A DNA stretch of 39,989 nt from Thermoplasmatota archaeon (GCA_023488885.1 JAMDDH010000007.1:1-39989), one strand, 5' to 3'. Counted from the stretch's first letter, positions 25,735 to 35,067 are shown. Notes: generated by a model not told the origin, from the sequence alone. Made by a program: numbers and translations.

Positions 25735-26967
25735 TCAGGCCGGTTCTACTTTGCCGCGGAACGAAATACCAAAGTATGACTTAACATCGGGATTCCGGGA
25801 CAGAAGAATCCCTGCCAGCACCTCCGCAACAAAAACAATCGTGCCAATCACGAGAATAAGTGTTCCTGCGCCAGCACTCAACACCTCCAGCATACTGACT
25901 GAAATAAGGACAATCCTTGTCATTGTGGTCAACAGTTGAACCGAACCGTTGAATCTACCCATCTCATTTTTGGGTACAGATTTCATGACGACGGTATTTC
26001 TCGCTATCCTTGTTCCAGGATTTCCGAAGCCATGCAGAATCTGAAAGATCAGGAAGAGATACCACAGCGGGGCAACGGGAATGAGCAGACTACCCACAAA
26101 GAAGATGGTGGTGCATATGTATACAGTTTTCATCCCGCCTACCCTTTCCATAACCAGTGGAACAATACCCCCTGCAATGATTGCGACGCCGGCATAGACG
26201 CTTTCTGAAATGGCAAGGAAAGAGGAACTCTGGGCTAGAACTCTGACAATAAATATGGGTTTCAGAAAATTTCCCGCAACAACTGCAATGAAGGGAAAAT
26301 TAAGCAGATAGATGAACAGGACAGGTTTCCGGTTTTTCCTGAGGTATCTGTATGATTCCGAATAGTTCGAATGGACTCCCCCTTTTTTAGGGTTTACGGC
26401 AGGTTCGAAATCGTCCCTTACTGTCCAGAATGCAATTATCCCGACTACCTGAAAAAGAGCGGATATGAGTATCAGTTCCCTGAAATTAAGGAAAATCAAT
26501 ACAAGGGATGTCATGGCAGCTCCAAGGACCACGGGCAACTGGCCCATTATTTCATTGATGCCATTGAGGCGGCCGTACATGTTTCGACTGAACACGCTCT
26601 GGGCCAGAGCCTGCTGCACCTGATATGAAACCATGTAATACAGATCGTTTACTATGGCGATCAACACATAGATTCCTGGAGTTGCACTTCCTACAAAATT
26701 GAATAGCAGGAATATCGACATTAGGAATGTCGTGCTAATGATCTGGGCCGTGATCTGGATTCTTACTCTTGAATACCTGTCAATAACATCGGAAAGAATT
26801 GGCTGGAAGAAGAATCTGGCAATTAATCCTGCAAGAATGGTCGCGCCGAAAAGACCGAAGTAAAGTGGCGATGAAGATAACTGAAATGTTATGAATATCT
26901 CCACAGGAAAAAGCGACATTATACTTAGGAATCTTGCGACTACGAACCTTTTGGAATTTCGGTTCAT
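25735..26967 (-). CDS. MFS transporter, multidrug-efflux-like
   Basis: A 410-residue integral membrane protein with about 12 helices, of the major facilitator superfamily and closest in feel to the DHA3/MDR-type drug exporters. Helix-rich stretches alternate with short loops. Loop 2-3 carries QPILSDVIDRYSRVR, a degenerate form of the G-x-x-x-D-R-x-x-R motif. A charged central loop (about 190-215, DDFEPAVNPKKGG) separates the halves. The ATG at 26967 is favoured over a GTG at 26979 because GGTG (26977-26980, minus strand) then forms a ribosome-binding site 9 nt upstream. Substrate unknown. It is divergent from the SufR-like regulator (about 250 bp of AT-rich intergenic), which might control it. 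It ends 8 bp from the convergent helicase gene. Confidence 0.75.
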   Translation of the reverse strand: MNRNSKRFVVARFLSIMSLFPVEIFITFQLSSSPLYFGLFGATILAGLIARFFFQPILSDVIDRYSRVRIQITAQIISTTFLMSIFLLFNFVGSATPGIYVLIAIVNDLYYMVSYQVQQALAQSVFSRNMYGRLNGINEIMGQLPVVLGAAMTSLVLIFLNFRELILISALFQVVGIIAFWTVRDDFEPAVNPKKGGVHSNYSESYRYLRKNRKPVLFIYLLNFPFIAVVAGNFLKPIFIVRVLAQSSSFLAISESVYAGVAIIAGGIVPLVMERVGGMKTVYICTTIFFVGSLLIPVAPLWYLFLIFQILHGFGNPGTRIARNTVVMKSVPKNEMGRFNGSVQLLTTMTRIVLISVSMLEVLSAGAGTLILVIGTIVFVAEVLAGILLSRNPDVKSYFGISFRGKVEPA

Positions 26968-27136
26968 GATCAGTGGCACCTTGCGAGTATGTAGAGTTCG
27001 AGCAAACGTGGATAATATGCTAGTGATGCCGCTTCAGAAGCACAATAGAGTTTTCTCACGCGTCTTATGCATTTCGAGTTTTTGTTCAGGACCAGTATAA
27101 TTTTTTCCCCTGTCATGATCAAAGTTAGTAAGGTAT

Positions 27137-27192
27137 ATTTATAAAATATGCAATTTATAAACTTTGTATAGTCATAACACTAATAATAAATA
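27137..27192 (+). promoter_or_regulatory. AT-rich promoter region upstream of the SufR-like regulator
   Basis: Three TATA-like stretches occur: ATTTATAAAATAT (27137-27149), TTTATAAAC (27154-27162) and AATAATAAATA (27182-27192). The last is centred about 28 nt before the ATG at 27215. The multiple boxes could also serve the divergent MFS gene or be regulator contacts. Confidence 0.4.
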
Positions 27193-27214
27193 CAGGGGTG
27201 GTATTGGAAGGATT

Positions 27215-27841
27215 ATGACGACTTATCCATCGGAAACCAGGATAATTCTCACGCTGAAATCTCTGGGTCCCCTTAGCCTGAAGGATCTTGCCGAGAAAAT
27301 TCAGATTTCAAAAATGGCAGTGCTCAACCACATAAAGAGACTTGAAAACCAGGGAATGGTCGAAAGGAGCCTCGTGAAGGCAAGTGTAGGCCGTCCGTAC
27401 TATGTGTTCCAAGTAAAGGACATTTCGAAAGAGAAAATGACATCATCAAGTGAATGGCTGCTTGATGGATTGCTTGAATATCTTGAAAAGACAAACAGGG
27501 GAGAAATAGCAAAAAGCTTCCTCAATGATAGATACAAACAGATTCGGATTGACTATGAGAAGCGCCTAAATACCCTGACAGGCCAGCGCAAAGTGGAAGG
27601 ACTAACAAGAATAAGGGAAGAGGAAAACTATTTTCCGGAACTCAGGAGGCAGGGAAAAGACAGTTACGAGCTTCTGGAATATAACTGCCCGATTTTCAAA
27701 ATATCCAGGAGATTCGGTATAGCCTGCACTCTCGAAACAAAGCTTTTCTCCTCTGTCCTGGACATGGATGTCAGCTCCACTCACAGACAGGTGGATGGAA
27801 GCGACGTATGCAGATTCCTTATAACAAAGAAATCGGCGTAG
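27215..27841 (+). CDS. SufR-like winged-helix regulator with probable Fe-S cysteines
   Basis: This 208-residue protein has an ArsR/DeoR-like winged helix in residues 1-65 (TRIILTLKSLGPLSLKDLAEKI, ISKMAVLNHIKRLENQGMVE, wing VGRPYYVF), a helical middle, and a C-terminal domain with C158, C171 and C199 (LLEYNCPIF, GIACTLE, SDVCRF). The spacing C-X12-C and a third Cys 28 residues later recall SufR, the repressor whose [4Fe-4S] cluster is held by such cysteines. It is therefore a candidate Fe-S- or oxygen-responsive regulator. No suf genes are in view; the divergent MFS gene and the convergent htpX are its neighbours. ATG 27215 is used; a TTG at 27164 would add 17 residues unlike the family N-terminus. 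Confidence 0.78.
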   Translation: MTTYPSETRIILTLKSLGPLSLKDLAEKIQISKMAVLNHIKRLENQGMVERSLVKASVGRPYYVFQVKDISKEKMTSSSEWLLDGLLEYLEKTNRGEIAKSFLNDRYKQIRIDYEKRLNTLTGQRKVEGLTRIREEENYFPELRRQGKDSYELLEYNCPIFKISRRFGIACTLETKLFSSVLDMDVSSTHRQVDGSDVCRFLITKKSA

Positions 27842-27846
27842 GATGT

Positions 27847-28788
27847 TCACCGTTCCCTGTAATTTTCCAGCAACTGAATTCGCCTGGCCGGATGCGGATG
27901 ATCACTGAAAAATGAGGAAAATCTCGGGGGCTTTATCCTCCTCCATTCTTCGAGCAGTTTGATATGGTTCTCCGGATGAACATCATTGACACTTGAGAAT
28001 AATAACATGTTAGAGAAACCGGATGTGGCATTACGCCTGACAGTTTGTCCGGTTCCAGTGCTGCTGACTATCTTGGCGAGCGCAGTTTGCAAGTTTCCCG
28101 CTCCGCCATCAACCGTTTTTGCAGCGTTCACGTCCGCATATGTCTCCCTGAGCCTGTTGACTCCAAGGATCAGAATGCTAAACAGGAAACTGACCACCAT
28201 CAGGGCAATTGCAATGAGAACGGCATTTCCACTCTGCCGCTGGCTCCTGCCCGAAAACAGCAACATGTAACCTAGGTAGAAAACAATGGTTGGGATAAGG
28301 CCGATGGCCATCAGAAGTTCAACGTCCCTGTGCCTCAGGTGCCCTATTTCGTGTCCCACAACAGCCTCAATCTCCTCATGATTCAGGATTCTGGTCAGTG
28401 ATTTCGTTATTGCCAGTCTTCTGCCCGCTATTGGTGAACCATAGGCAAAAGCATTGGGGAAGTCAACTTCAGCAATGTATATTCTCGGCATTTTCTGATT
28501 GTTATTCTGAGCAACCTTCCTGACAATTTCAATAAGCCAGGTGAACTGAGGATCAGTTTCGGGAACAGGTGTCAGCCTGTATGCCATTCCGATGAAATAA
28601 GGGGACAATAGCCACTGGATTATGTCAATAACCAGGATAGCCCCAAGAATTAGACCTATTATAAAAATTGAAATTGCCGTGCCAAACATAAAATACATGA
28701 CCCCAAGTATGATCAGCGTGGCAATGCCGGCAATTAGAATGCCTGCAAATACAGACACAATCCTGATCTTCGCTGATATGAAGTCCAT
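27847..28788 (-). CDS. htpX: HtpX-like membrane zinc metalloprotease (M48)
   Basis: This 313-residue membrane protease degrades damaged membrane proteins. It has two N-terminal membrane segments (about residues 10-60), the zinc motif HEIGH in VVGHEIGHLRHRD, and two more hydrophobic helices after it (PTIVFYLGYMLLF; LIAIALMVVSFLFSILILG). The third zinc ligand is the glutamate of RLRETYADVNAAKTV. The C-terminal region ends with FSDHPHPARRIQLLENY, a usual HtpX feature (HPPxxxRI). Length is normal. A minus-strand TATA-like GGTTAAATTC (28808-28817) lies 25 nt before the ATG. It follows the ABC exporter genes on the same strand, 34 bp after their stop, but with its own promoter. Confidence 0.92.
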   Translation of the reverse strand: MDFISAKIRIVSVFAGILIAGIATLIILGVMYFMFGTAISIFIIGLILGAILVIDIIQWLLSPYFIGMAYRLTPVPETDPQFTWLIEIVRKVAQNNNQKMPRIYIAEVDFPNAFAYGSPIAGRRLAITKSLTRILNHEEIEAVVGHEIGHLRHRDVELLMAIGLIPTIVFYLGYMLLFSGRSQRQSGNAVLIAIALMVVSFLFSILILGVNRLRETYADVNAAKTVDGGAGNLQTALAKIVSSTGTGQTVRRNATSGFSNMLLFSSVNDVHPENHIKLLEEWRRIKPPRFSSFFSDHPHPARRIQLLENYRER

Positions 28789-28822
28789 GACACATTATCG
28801 AAATCGGGAATTTAACCATTGA

Positions 28823-30634
28823 TCATATCGGATATCTATCTACAGGTCCGTACTGGATCCGGTACAGTTCCGAAAAAATGCCCTTGCGGTCAAGAAGCTC
28901 CCCGAAAGTACCATCCTCCACCAGGCCACCCTCCTGCAGAACAACGATCCTGTTCACTAAAGATATCATTGAAAAACGGTGGGTGATAAGGATTAGGGTC
29001 TTGTCTTTCAGATATTCCCTCAGTGATGCGATAATCAGTTTTTCCGAATCTGGATCAATCTGTGAAGTAGGCTCATCAAGGATGAGTATTTCCGGATTCC
29101 TGACAAAGGCCCTGAGGATTGATATTGCCTGCCTCTGTCCCTCCGACAGGTTTCGCCCCATTTCGCCCACATTGGTGTTAAGGCCGTCAGGCAGACCTGC
29201 AAAAATTTCTGACAGCCCGAATTTCCGTGCCATATCGTCGACTGTTTCCCTGCTCACAGTAGAGTCGGCGAACCTGATATTCTCGTAGACGGTTCCCCTG
29301 AACATGAATGGATCCTGCAATACCGGTGCTATGAGTTTCCTGTAATCCTCGGTGTTGATTTCATCCATGCTTACACCGTCTAGCGTCACGCTTCCATTTG
29401 TTGGTGAGTAGAACTTGAGAATCAGGTTCGAAAGCGTAGTCTTTCCTGCCCCGGTATGGCCTACTATTCCCACTTTCTCACCTCTTGCGATCCTGATCCC
29501 TATGCCATTCAATGCCTGATCCGTGCCGTAGGAGAACGACACATCGGACAGCTCTATAGAATCCCTGAATTCCCTCTTCCTGCCGGTTCCTCCCGGCATT
29601 GTTTCTACCGGTGAATCTATTATGCCGTATATCCTGCTAACGCCAACCATTGCCGATTGGTATGAGTTGTAGAGCTGTGAAAGCTGTACTACTGGATCAA
29701 AAAACTCCTGGACGTAAATCACGAAAGCGACAAGTATACCTACCGTCGTCACTCCGCTCTGAAGCTGCATAGATCCCGCGATTATCACAACGGCGATTCC
29801 AAGAGATTCTATGATTCTTATCACAGTACCGTAAAGGGAGGAAAGCTTTGACGCCTTCATGTTTGCCTCAAAATTCTTTACGTTGAGTTCATTGAAATTG
29901 CCCTGAATCCTCTGTTCCACATTGAAGGCCTTTATGGTCCGCACGGCGTTGATATTCTCACTGAGGTTCCCCGTTATGGCGGCTATGGTCTTCCTCGTTT
30001 TCAGGTAGTTAAGTCGGACTCTACCCTGTATTGAAAACGTGAAGCCCGCTAGAACCGGTATTACGATAAGGGCGTAGAGGGTGAGGCTGAAATCCTTGTA
30101 AAACATAATTGAGATTGAGACAAGGACAGTTGTAATCCCTGAAACCACCTGGGGAAGCTGGAAGGTGAGAAATTCACTCAGGGTCTCTGCATCGTTTGTG
30201 ATTCTGCTTATAAGATAACCGGTTTTTACCTTGCTGAAGAATGAAACAGGTACATGCTGGAGATTCTGGAATGATCTGTCCCTCAGGCTCTTGATGGTGG
30301 ATTGCGCCAGCTTTGTTGAACTCACTGTCCTTAGCCAGTTGGAAAAAAACTGAACGACATATAACAGAAAGAATCCTGAGGCGAAAAGATAAAGGCCGGT
30401 GTAATCCCTGCGGATAACACTGTTGATTGCATAGCCAAGGGACAGCGGGTAAAGGGTTCCGGCTACTGCCGTGATCATTACGGCGATAATTACTTCAGTG
30501 CTCTCCCTGCGCATCCTGAACATGTCCCGCAGCAGCCTTGAAAAAGACGGGAGAGATTTCCCGGTTCTGATCAATTGATCTTCCTGATCGTCATAGTCCA
30601 GTGGCAAATCTGTCAACTCCCGCGTGTATATCAT
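28823..30634 (-). CDS. heterodimeric ABC exporter half, catalytic Walker B / degenerate signature subunit
   Basis: A 603-residue ABC half-transporter: about 45 cytosolic residues, a six-helix exporter domain (about 50-330) and a nucleotide-binding domain. The latter has Walker A GHTGAGKTT, Q-loop APVLQDPFMF, signature LSEGQ (29133-29147, instead of LSGGQ), Walker B LILDEPT with its catalytic Glu (29068-29087), and switch ITHRFS. Its partner subunit precedes it, with a coding overlap of 44 nt if the ATG at 30634 is used. A TTG at 30607 preceded by GGGAG would reduce the overlap to 17 nt, so the start is uncertain. The pair probably exports a peptide, lipid or drug; the substrate is not evident. 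Confidence 0.85.
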   Translation of the reverse strand: MIYTRELTDLPLDYDDQEDQLIRTGKSLPSFSRLLRDMFRMRRESTEVIIAVMITAVAGTLYPLSLGYAINSVIRRDYTGLYLFASGFFLLYVVQFFSNWLRTVSSTKLAQSTIKSLRDRSFQNLQHVPVSFFSKVKTGYLISRITNDAETLSEFLTFQLPQVVSGITTVLVSISIMFYKDFSLTLYALIVIPVLAGFTFSIQGRVRLNYLKTRKTIAAITGNLSENINAVRTIKAFNVEQRIQGNFNELNVKNFEANMKASKLSSLYGTVIRIIESLGIAVVIIAGSMQLQSGVTTVGILVAFVIYVQEFFDPVVQLSQLYNSYQSAMVGVSRIYGIIDSPVETMPGGTGRKREFRDSIELSDVSFSYGTDQALNGIGIRIARGEKVGIVGHTGAGKTTLSNLILKFYSPTNGSVTLDGVSMDEINTEDYRKLIAPVLQDPFMFRGTVYENIRFADSTVSRETVDDMARKFGLSEIFAGLPDGLNTNVGEMGRNLSEGQRQAISILRAFVRNPEILILDEPTSQIDPDSEKLIIASLREYLKDKTLILITHRFSMISLVNRIVVLQEGGLVEDGTFGELLDRKGIFSELYRIQYGPVDRYPI

Positions 30635-32366
30635 GATGTTCAGGTCTGGTGGATAGTTCTTCTTCGGCTTTTTTAAAATCAGGGACTGCACTTATCTGTC
30701 CGTCAGTGAGCTTCAATACCCTGTCTGCAAATTTGAGGGCTGATTCTCGATGAGACACCAAGATCACGGTGGTATGGGTCATCTCTTTCTTGATATTCCT
30801 GAAAATTTCAAGCTCTGTTTCCGGGTCTACGCTGGAAGTTGCATCATCAAGAATCAGATACCCTGGTTTTGTGAGGATCGCACGGGCTATTGCCACTCTC
30901 TGTCTCTGCCCACCGGACAGGGTAATGCCCCTTTCACCGATTACAGTATTGTATTTTAGCGGGAGCGACTCTATAAAATCAGATATCCTGGCTATGGCGG
31001 CTGACTGTTTTATCTCATCGTCATCGGCATTCATGTTTCCGAAAGCGATATTGTCCCTTACGGTACCAGAGAGAAGCGTGATCTCCTGAGGTACTATGGC
31101 AACAGCCTTGCGAAGCGATGAGAGTGGAAACGCATTCAGTTGCTTATCACCTATGAGTATCATGCCAGAACTAGGTTTGCTGAATCCCGGTATAAGGTTA
31201 ACAAGGGTGCTTTTTCCTGCAGCAGTCCTGCCAGTCAGTCCAACAAATTCACCGACTCTTATTTCGAACGAAATATTACGCAATATCTCACGATCTCCCC
31301 TCCTGAATGAGACGTCTCTGAAGGATAGATCGCCGTTCGGATATATTTCTGGCAATGCGGAAAGTTCCTCCTCTTTCTCCAGCGTTCTAATCTCGTTAAT
31401 GCGCATGATGCTTGCTTTCGAATTTTCAGAAAACACTATCATTCGCCCCAGAAAGCTCACTGGGAAACTGATGATGCTGAATATGTTTACTGCTGATACC
31501 AGTGGGCCGATATTTGATCCGTTTATTATGGAAACAAATCCTCCGTACAGCAATACAATTGTTGCTGCAGCACCCACAATCAAAGGCATCATGTTGTTGT
31601 ATTTGCCTCTTAGTCGGCCGATCCCCATGTTTTCTTGAAAGAACTGCTCGGTAGTTTCCGAGAATTTATCTATTTCCTGCTTCTCTGCGGAAAATCCCCT
31701 TACTACCCTGTTTCCCACGATATTTTCCTGCAGGTGCTCGTTCATAAGACCATAATATATCCTTATGTGTCTCCAGTGCGTTCGTTGTTTTTGCTGAAAT
31801 ATTAGGCCAACCAGTATCAACACTGGAACCGTGAGGGTAAATATTGCCGCAAATTCTACTTTGAGGATGAGCAGGGCAACAAAACTGAACCCAATCATAA
31901 ATATAGTGGGAATCAGCTGGGCGAGTGTTGTAAGGATATAATTCCTGGTCGCTTCGATATCCATAGTAGTTCTTGAGAGGAGGTCTCCTGAAGTCTGGTT
32001 TTCATAAAAGCCGACATTCTTCCGGAGGATGTGGCCGAACACGTCGTTCCTCAGATTATACGAATACACCTGGCTCAGGTACTGGGCTCCGTAATTCACG
32101 ATAAACTGCATTGCTCCAGAGACTGCTGAGGCAAGCACTATCAGTAGTGCGAAGTGCTCTACTGAACTGTACTGGAGTTTCTGTAAAGACCCCACCGCAT
32201 CACCGATAAGGAGCGGGACAAACATCCTGGATACCATTGAAATAAATCCGGCAGATATAACGATCCAGAGGTATTTCTTTCTTTTATCAAGAAATGCAAG
32301 GCTGAAAAGGAGCGGGCCCATTACACCGATAATTCTTTCGAGTCTGAGTTTTACTCTATCCTTCAT
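30591..32366 (-). CDS. heterodimeric ABC exporter half, degenerate Walker B / canonical signature subunit
   Basis: A 591-residue ABC half-transporter with six exporter-type helices and a nucleotide-binding domain. Walker A is GRTAAGKST, the signature a normal LSGGQRQ (30908-30922) and the switch VSHRES. The Walker B reads LILDDAT (30838-30858): the catalytic Glu is Asp. Combined with the LSEGQ of its partner, this builds one degenerate and one working ATP site, as in heterodimeric exporters such as BmrCD or TM287/288. The ATG at 32366 is preceded by AGGAG (32374-32378 minus strand) with good spacing, so the longer form from 32411 is rejected. It lies 95 bp downstream of the ABC-2 system ATPase on the same strand. 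Confidence 0.88.
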   Translation of the reverse strand: MKDRVKLRLERIIGVMGPLLFSLAFLDKRKKYLWIVISAGFISMVSRMFVPLLIGDAVGSLQKLQYSSVEHFALLIVLASAVSGAMQFIVNYGAQYLSQVYSYNLRNDVFGHILRKNVGFYENQTSGDLLSRTTMDIEATRNYILTTLAQLIPTIFMIGFSFVALLILKVEFAAIFTLTVPVLILVGLIFQQKQRTHWRHIRIYYGLMNEHLQENIVGNRVVRGFSAEKQEIDKFSETTEQFFQENMGIGRLRGKYNNMMPLIVGAAATIVLLYGGFVSIINGSNIGPLVSAVNIFSIISFPVSFLGRMIVFSENSKASIMRINEIRTLEKEEELSALPEIYPNGDLSFRDVSFRRGDREILRNISFEIRVGEFVGLTGRTAAGKSTLVNLIPGFSKPSSGMILIGDKQLNAFPLSSLRKAVAIVPQEITLLSGTVRDNIAFGNMNADDDEIKQSAAIARISDFIESLPLKYNTVIGERGITLSGGQRQRVAIARAILTKPGYLILDDATSSVDPETELEIFRNIKKEMTHTTVILVSHRESALKFADRVLKLTDGQISAVPDFKKAEEELSTRPEHHDIHAGVDRFATGL

Positions 32367-32461
32367 GGTATACTCCTGATTAAGCGTATCATGTGCCGGA
32401 CATGGGAACATTTCAATCCAATTAATGTTAACTCTCCGGACAGATCAGGAACCGGATAAAG

Positions 32462-33352
32462 TCAACTTACAATGGAGACATATATATTTTCAATATCATT
32501 CTGGGGAACAACCCAGTTTATCTTGAGACCAAGATTCTGCAGATGTTCTATTATTTCCGAATTGGTCGCGTTCAAATTTTTCCTCAGGATAATCATCTTT
32601 CCGTCGATTCTGTAATCAACTGCAAGCCTGTCCGGAATCTCCAGGTGATCTGGCAGTGCAGACACCTCAATCCTTATCCCTGCCTCATCCCTGGAATTCA
32701 TTGTGTCGTAGGCAATAATTCCTTCATTCATTATCACAATCCGGTCACAGATCTCCTGTGCCTCATTGATCAGGTGGGTGCTCAGAATTATGATCCTTTT
32801 GCGTTCTGAATTGAGTTTCCGTATCAGGTCCCTTGTTTCTTTCATCCCCTTCGGGTCAAGTCCAAAGGTGGGCTCGTCAAGTATAAGTATTTCTGGATCG
32901 CCTATCATTGCGGATGCCAGACTGAGTCGTTGTTTCATTCCTCTGGAAAACGTGCCGGCTTTCCTGTCCAGATACGAGGTTATGGAAGTAAGGCCTGATA
33001 CCCGCTTAATTTCATCTTCCGCGTTGCTCCTTGAAATACCTTTAATTCTCGCAACAAAGGTAAGGAGCTCTCTTGCAGTCAGGTACGGGTAAAATTCCGG
33101 CTGTTCAACAAGAGCTCCCACGTCTGTCAGAGCTTTCTCCGGCTCGTGTGACGGATTCCTTCCATTGACCATCGCTTTTCCGGAACTCGGCTTGACTATG
33201 TTGGTCAGGATCTTGAGCAGGGTAGTCTTTCCTGCGCCATTTGGTCCTAGTATGCCAATGCATGACGGCTCTGATAGATTCAGGCTTACATCCTTGAGTG
33301 CTTGAATCTGACCGTAGTTCTTGGAAACGTGTTCCAGTTCCACTGAGGGCAT
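32462..33352 (-). CDS. ABC-2 type transporter ATP-binding protein
   Basis: A 296-residue CcmA/DrrA-like ATPase with all motifs: Walker A GPNGAGKTT, Q-loop LVEQPEFYPYL, signature FSRGMKQRLSLA, Walker B ILILDEPTFGLDP and switch STHL. After about residue 215 there is a non-catalytic C-terminal domain of about 80 residues, as in many drug- and antibiotic-exporting ATPases. Its start overlaps the permease stop (TAATG, sharing one base), so the two are translated together as a transporter. The exported substrate is unknown. The gene upstream of the permease encodes a membrane-anchored glycoprotein, and the whole set reads in one direction. Confidence 0.92.
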   Translation of the reverse strand: MPSVELEHVSKNYGQIQALKDVSLNLSEPSCIGILGPNGAGKTTLLKILTNIVKPSSGKAMVNGRNPSHEPEKALTDVGALVEQPEFYPYLTARELLTFVARIKGISRSNAEDEIKRVSGLTSITSYLDRKAGTFSRGMKQRLSLASAMIGDPEILILDEPTFGLDPKGMKETRDLIRKLNSERKRIIILSTHLINEAQEICDRIVIMNEGIIAYDTMNSRDEAGIRIEVSALPDHLEIPDRLAVDYRIDGKMIILRKNLNATNSEIIEHLQNLGLKINWVVPQNDIENIYVSIVS

Positions 33353-34191
33353 TACTTAACCTCCTTCTGATCGAAGATGATCAGCGCTGTGGAAATTGAA
33401 ATCACTCCATATATGATCATAACGGCAACTGACCTGATGATCTCTCCCATCCCAGCTGGTGCCAGCGAGAATGAATTACTGAACGGACTTGCAGATATGT
33501 TGATGTAAACCTTATCAATGATCTGGGCCGATATATTCAGCAAATAGAACGGGTTGGATTTGTAGAGGAATTCTATTATTATTCCAGAAGCGTTGAATAC
33601 CAGGAAATATATCAAAAACACAGTAATGTATGCATATGTGTTCTTGTTGAAAATACTGCTTATGAGAAAGGTGAATGCCATTATGGAAAAAATGAAGATC
33701 ATAAGCAACCCGACAGACTGGAAAAACGCTGTTATCAGCAGGCCATTAAAGAGGTATACAAAGACTGCTGCCTGGACGAACACGTAAACCATCACTGTGA
33801 TCACTGTCACAGCTACTGCTGCAATATACTTCGAGATGAGTAGATTGCCCCTCCCTATTGGCAAAGGAAAAATATGAAACGCCGTTTTATTCTCAATCTC
33901 GCTGGAAACGGCCGAAGATCCAAAGAAAACCGCTGCAAATACAGGTAAATCAAGAAGAACAAACGACCAGAGATACCCGAAGATCATTTCTTTGGTCTCA
34001 TTTCCGATCCCGGAAAAATTCAACCTCGGAAACAGTTGTGACATGCTGTTTATGTATCTTAAGGAAAAGTAAGTCATCAAACATGAGACCAGAAGTGAAA
34101 TTATAAGCATCAGATAGAAGCTTTTCGACCTGTAGTAGTTCTTGAAATAGTACGATGTTACAATTGCAAAGTTACGAATGTTATTCCCCAT
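33352..34191 (-). CDS. ABC-2 type transporter permease
   Basis: A 279-residue protein with six predicted membrane helices (about residues 22-44, 70-95, 108-135, 150-172, 180-205 and 250-272) in the pattern of ABC-2 permeases such as those of bacteriocin or drug exporters and NosY. Recognisable is the amphipathic segment between helices 2 and 3 (NKTAFHIFPLPIGRGNLLISKYI), a common coupling-loop motif. It pairs with the following ATPase. It begins 8 nt after the stop of the upstream anchored glycoprotein, so all three probably share the promoter at 35068-35077. Confidence 0.85.
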   Translation of the reverse strand: MGNNIRNFAIVTSYYFKNYYRSKSFYLMLIISLLVSCLMTYFSLRYINSMSQLFPRLNFSGIGNETKEMIFGYLWSFVLLDLPVFAAVFFGSSAVSSEIENKTAFHIFPLPIGRGNLLISKYIAAVAVTVITVMVYVFVQAAVFVYLFNGLLITAFFQSVGLLMIFIFSIMAFTFLISSIFNKNTYAYITVFLIYFLVFNASGIIIEFLYKSNPFYLLNISAQIIDKVYINISASPFSNSFSLAPAGMGEIIRSVAVMIIYGVISISTALIIFDQKEVK

Positions 34192-34199
34192 GTAGACCT

Positions 34200-35048
34200 C
34201 TATTGATACGATGTTTTATTGTTCATAAGGCCACTTATAATATGGCTGTGCTCATAGTAATTCGAGGTTCCGACGCCGATAGTTCCGTTAACGTAATTTC
34301 CGCTTATAATCCCTGTAAACAATCCATTCCCGAACATCAGGCTGGCTGTTAGGTAGAAACCGGCTGCATAATACCCGTTCCGGAATTCCACGCTAAACTG
34401 AGTTTCATTGGCGAATACATTCGCGCTTAAATGCATGAAATACCTGTTGCTCAACCCAACATAGACGGAATAATCAGAAGTGCCGTTAAAGTATTTAACA
34501 GCAAGCCCCTGGAAGTTGTTGCCGGTTAAATGTGCATCAATGGCGTCTCTGACAGACAGGTTTGTTCCAAGTGCAACAAGGTTTCCGGATACAGGTGAGG
34601 CATAAAAGGTGTTATTGTGCAGGATTTCGGAGAAATTGTCTATTATGTTTAGAGAAACCGGTATTTTTGGTAGGTTCACTATAGCTGGAATGGAAACGGA
34701 TACGTTTGAAAATTCAAAAATCTGGTATCCCTCATATTCACCATAAAGCGAAGGATGAGCAGTGACGTTAATGCCTGAGGTACCATTGCTCAACTTATTG
34801 ATCGTGATATTGCCGGTTAACTGCTGAAAATTCAGGTTTGCAATAATGCCTGTTGTGTTGTTGTATGAATACGCATAGAACGAAGTATTATTGTAATCTC
34901 CTCTTAGGACAATTGCAGAATCGGCAGGCACGAAACTCACAAGTGGTGGGGATGCATTATTAAAATCTGAATAGATATAATATCCGGTCGGTATCACCAG
35001 GGCCGCTGTAACAACTGCTATCACTATTCCCTTTATCAGCGGTAACAT
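34200..35048 (-). CDS. membrane-anchored extracellular glycoprotein of unknown function
   Basis: A 282-residue protein with an N-terminal signal anchor (residues 5-28, IKGIVIAVVTAALVIPTGYYIY) followed by a wholly extracytoplasmic, Asn/Ser/Thr/Tyr-rich beta-type domain. It carries many N-X-S/T sequons (NNT, NGT, NVS, NLS), so it is a likely target of the oligosaccharyltransferase. No cysteine and no family recognised. It is the first gene before the ABC-2 permease (8-nt gap) and ATPase, suggesting an extracytoplasmic component, cargo or immunity partner of that transporter. A TATA-like element lies 25 nt before its ATG. Length and composition are consistent with a complete gene. Confidence 0.7.
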   Translation of the reverse strand: MLPLIKGIVIAVVTAALVIPTGYYIYSDFNNASPPLVSFVPADSAIVLRGDYNNTSFYAYSYNNTTGIIANLNFQQLTGNITINKLSNGTSGINVTAHPSLYGEYEGYQIFEFSNVSVSIPAIVNLPKIPVSLNIIDNFSEILHNNTFYASPVSGNLVALGTNLSVRDAIDAHLTGNNFQGLAVKYFNGTSDYSVYVGLSNRYFMHLSANVFANETQFSVEFRNGYYAAGFYLTASLMFGNGLFTGIISGNYVNGTIGVGTSNYYEHSHIISGLMNNKTSYQ

Positions 35049-35067
35049 TATTATCGATTTTCACCAG

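Noticed and set aside
26980-27010. A GTTCGAGC-like string that looks like a tRNA T-arm
   Set aside because: No acceptor or anticodon stems can be folded around it, and no CCA-adjacent stem is visible.
31096-31638. Plus-strand 180-residue open frame inside the ABC exporter gene
   Set aside because: It is antisense to conserved Walker A and transmembrane segments and has no recognisable domain.
32367-32411. Extended N-terminus of the ABC exporter subunit from 32411
   Set aside because: The internal ATG at 32366 has a well-spaced AGGAG ribosome-binding site, and the added 15 residues are unlike exporter N-termini.
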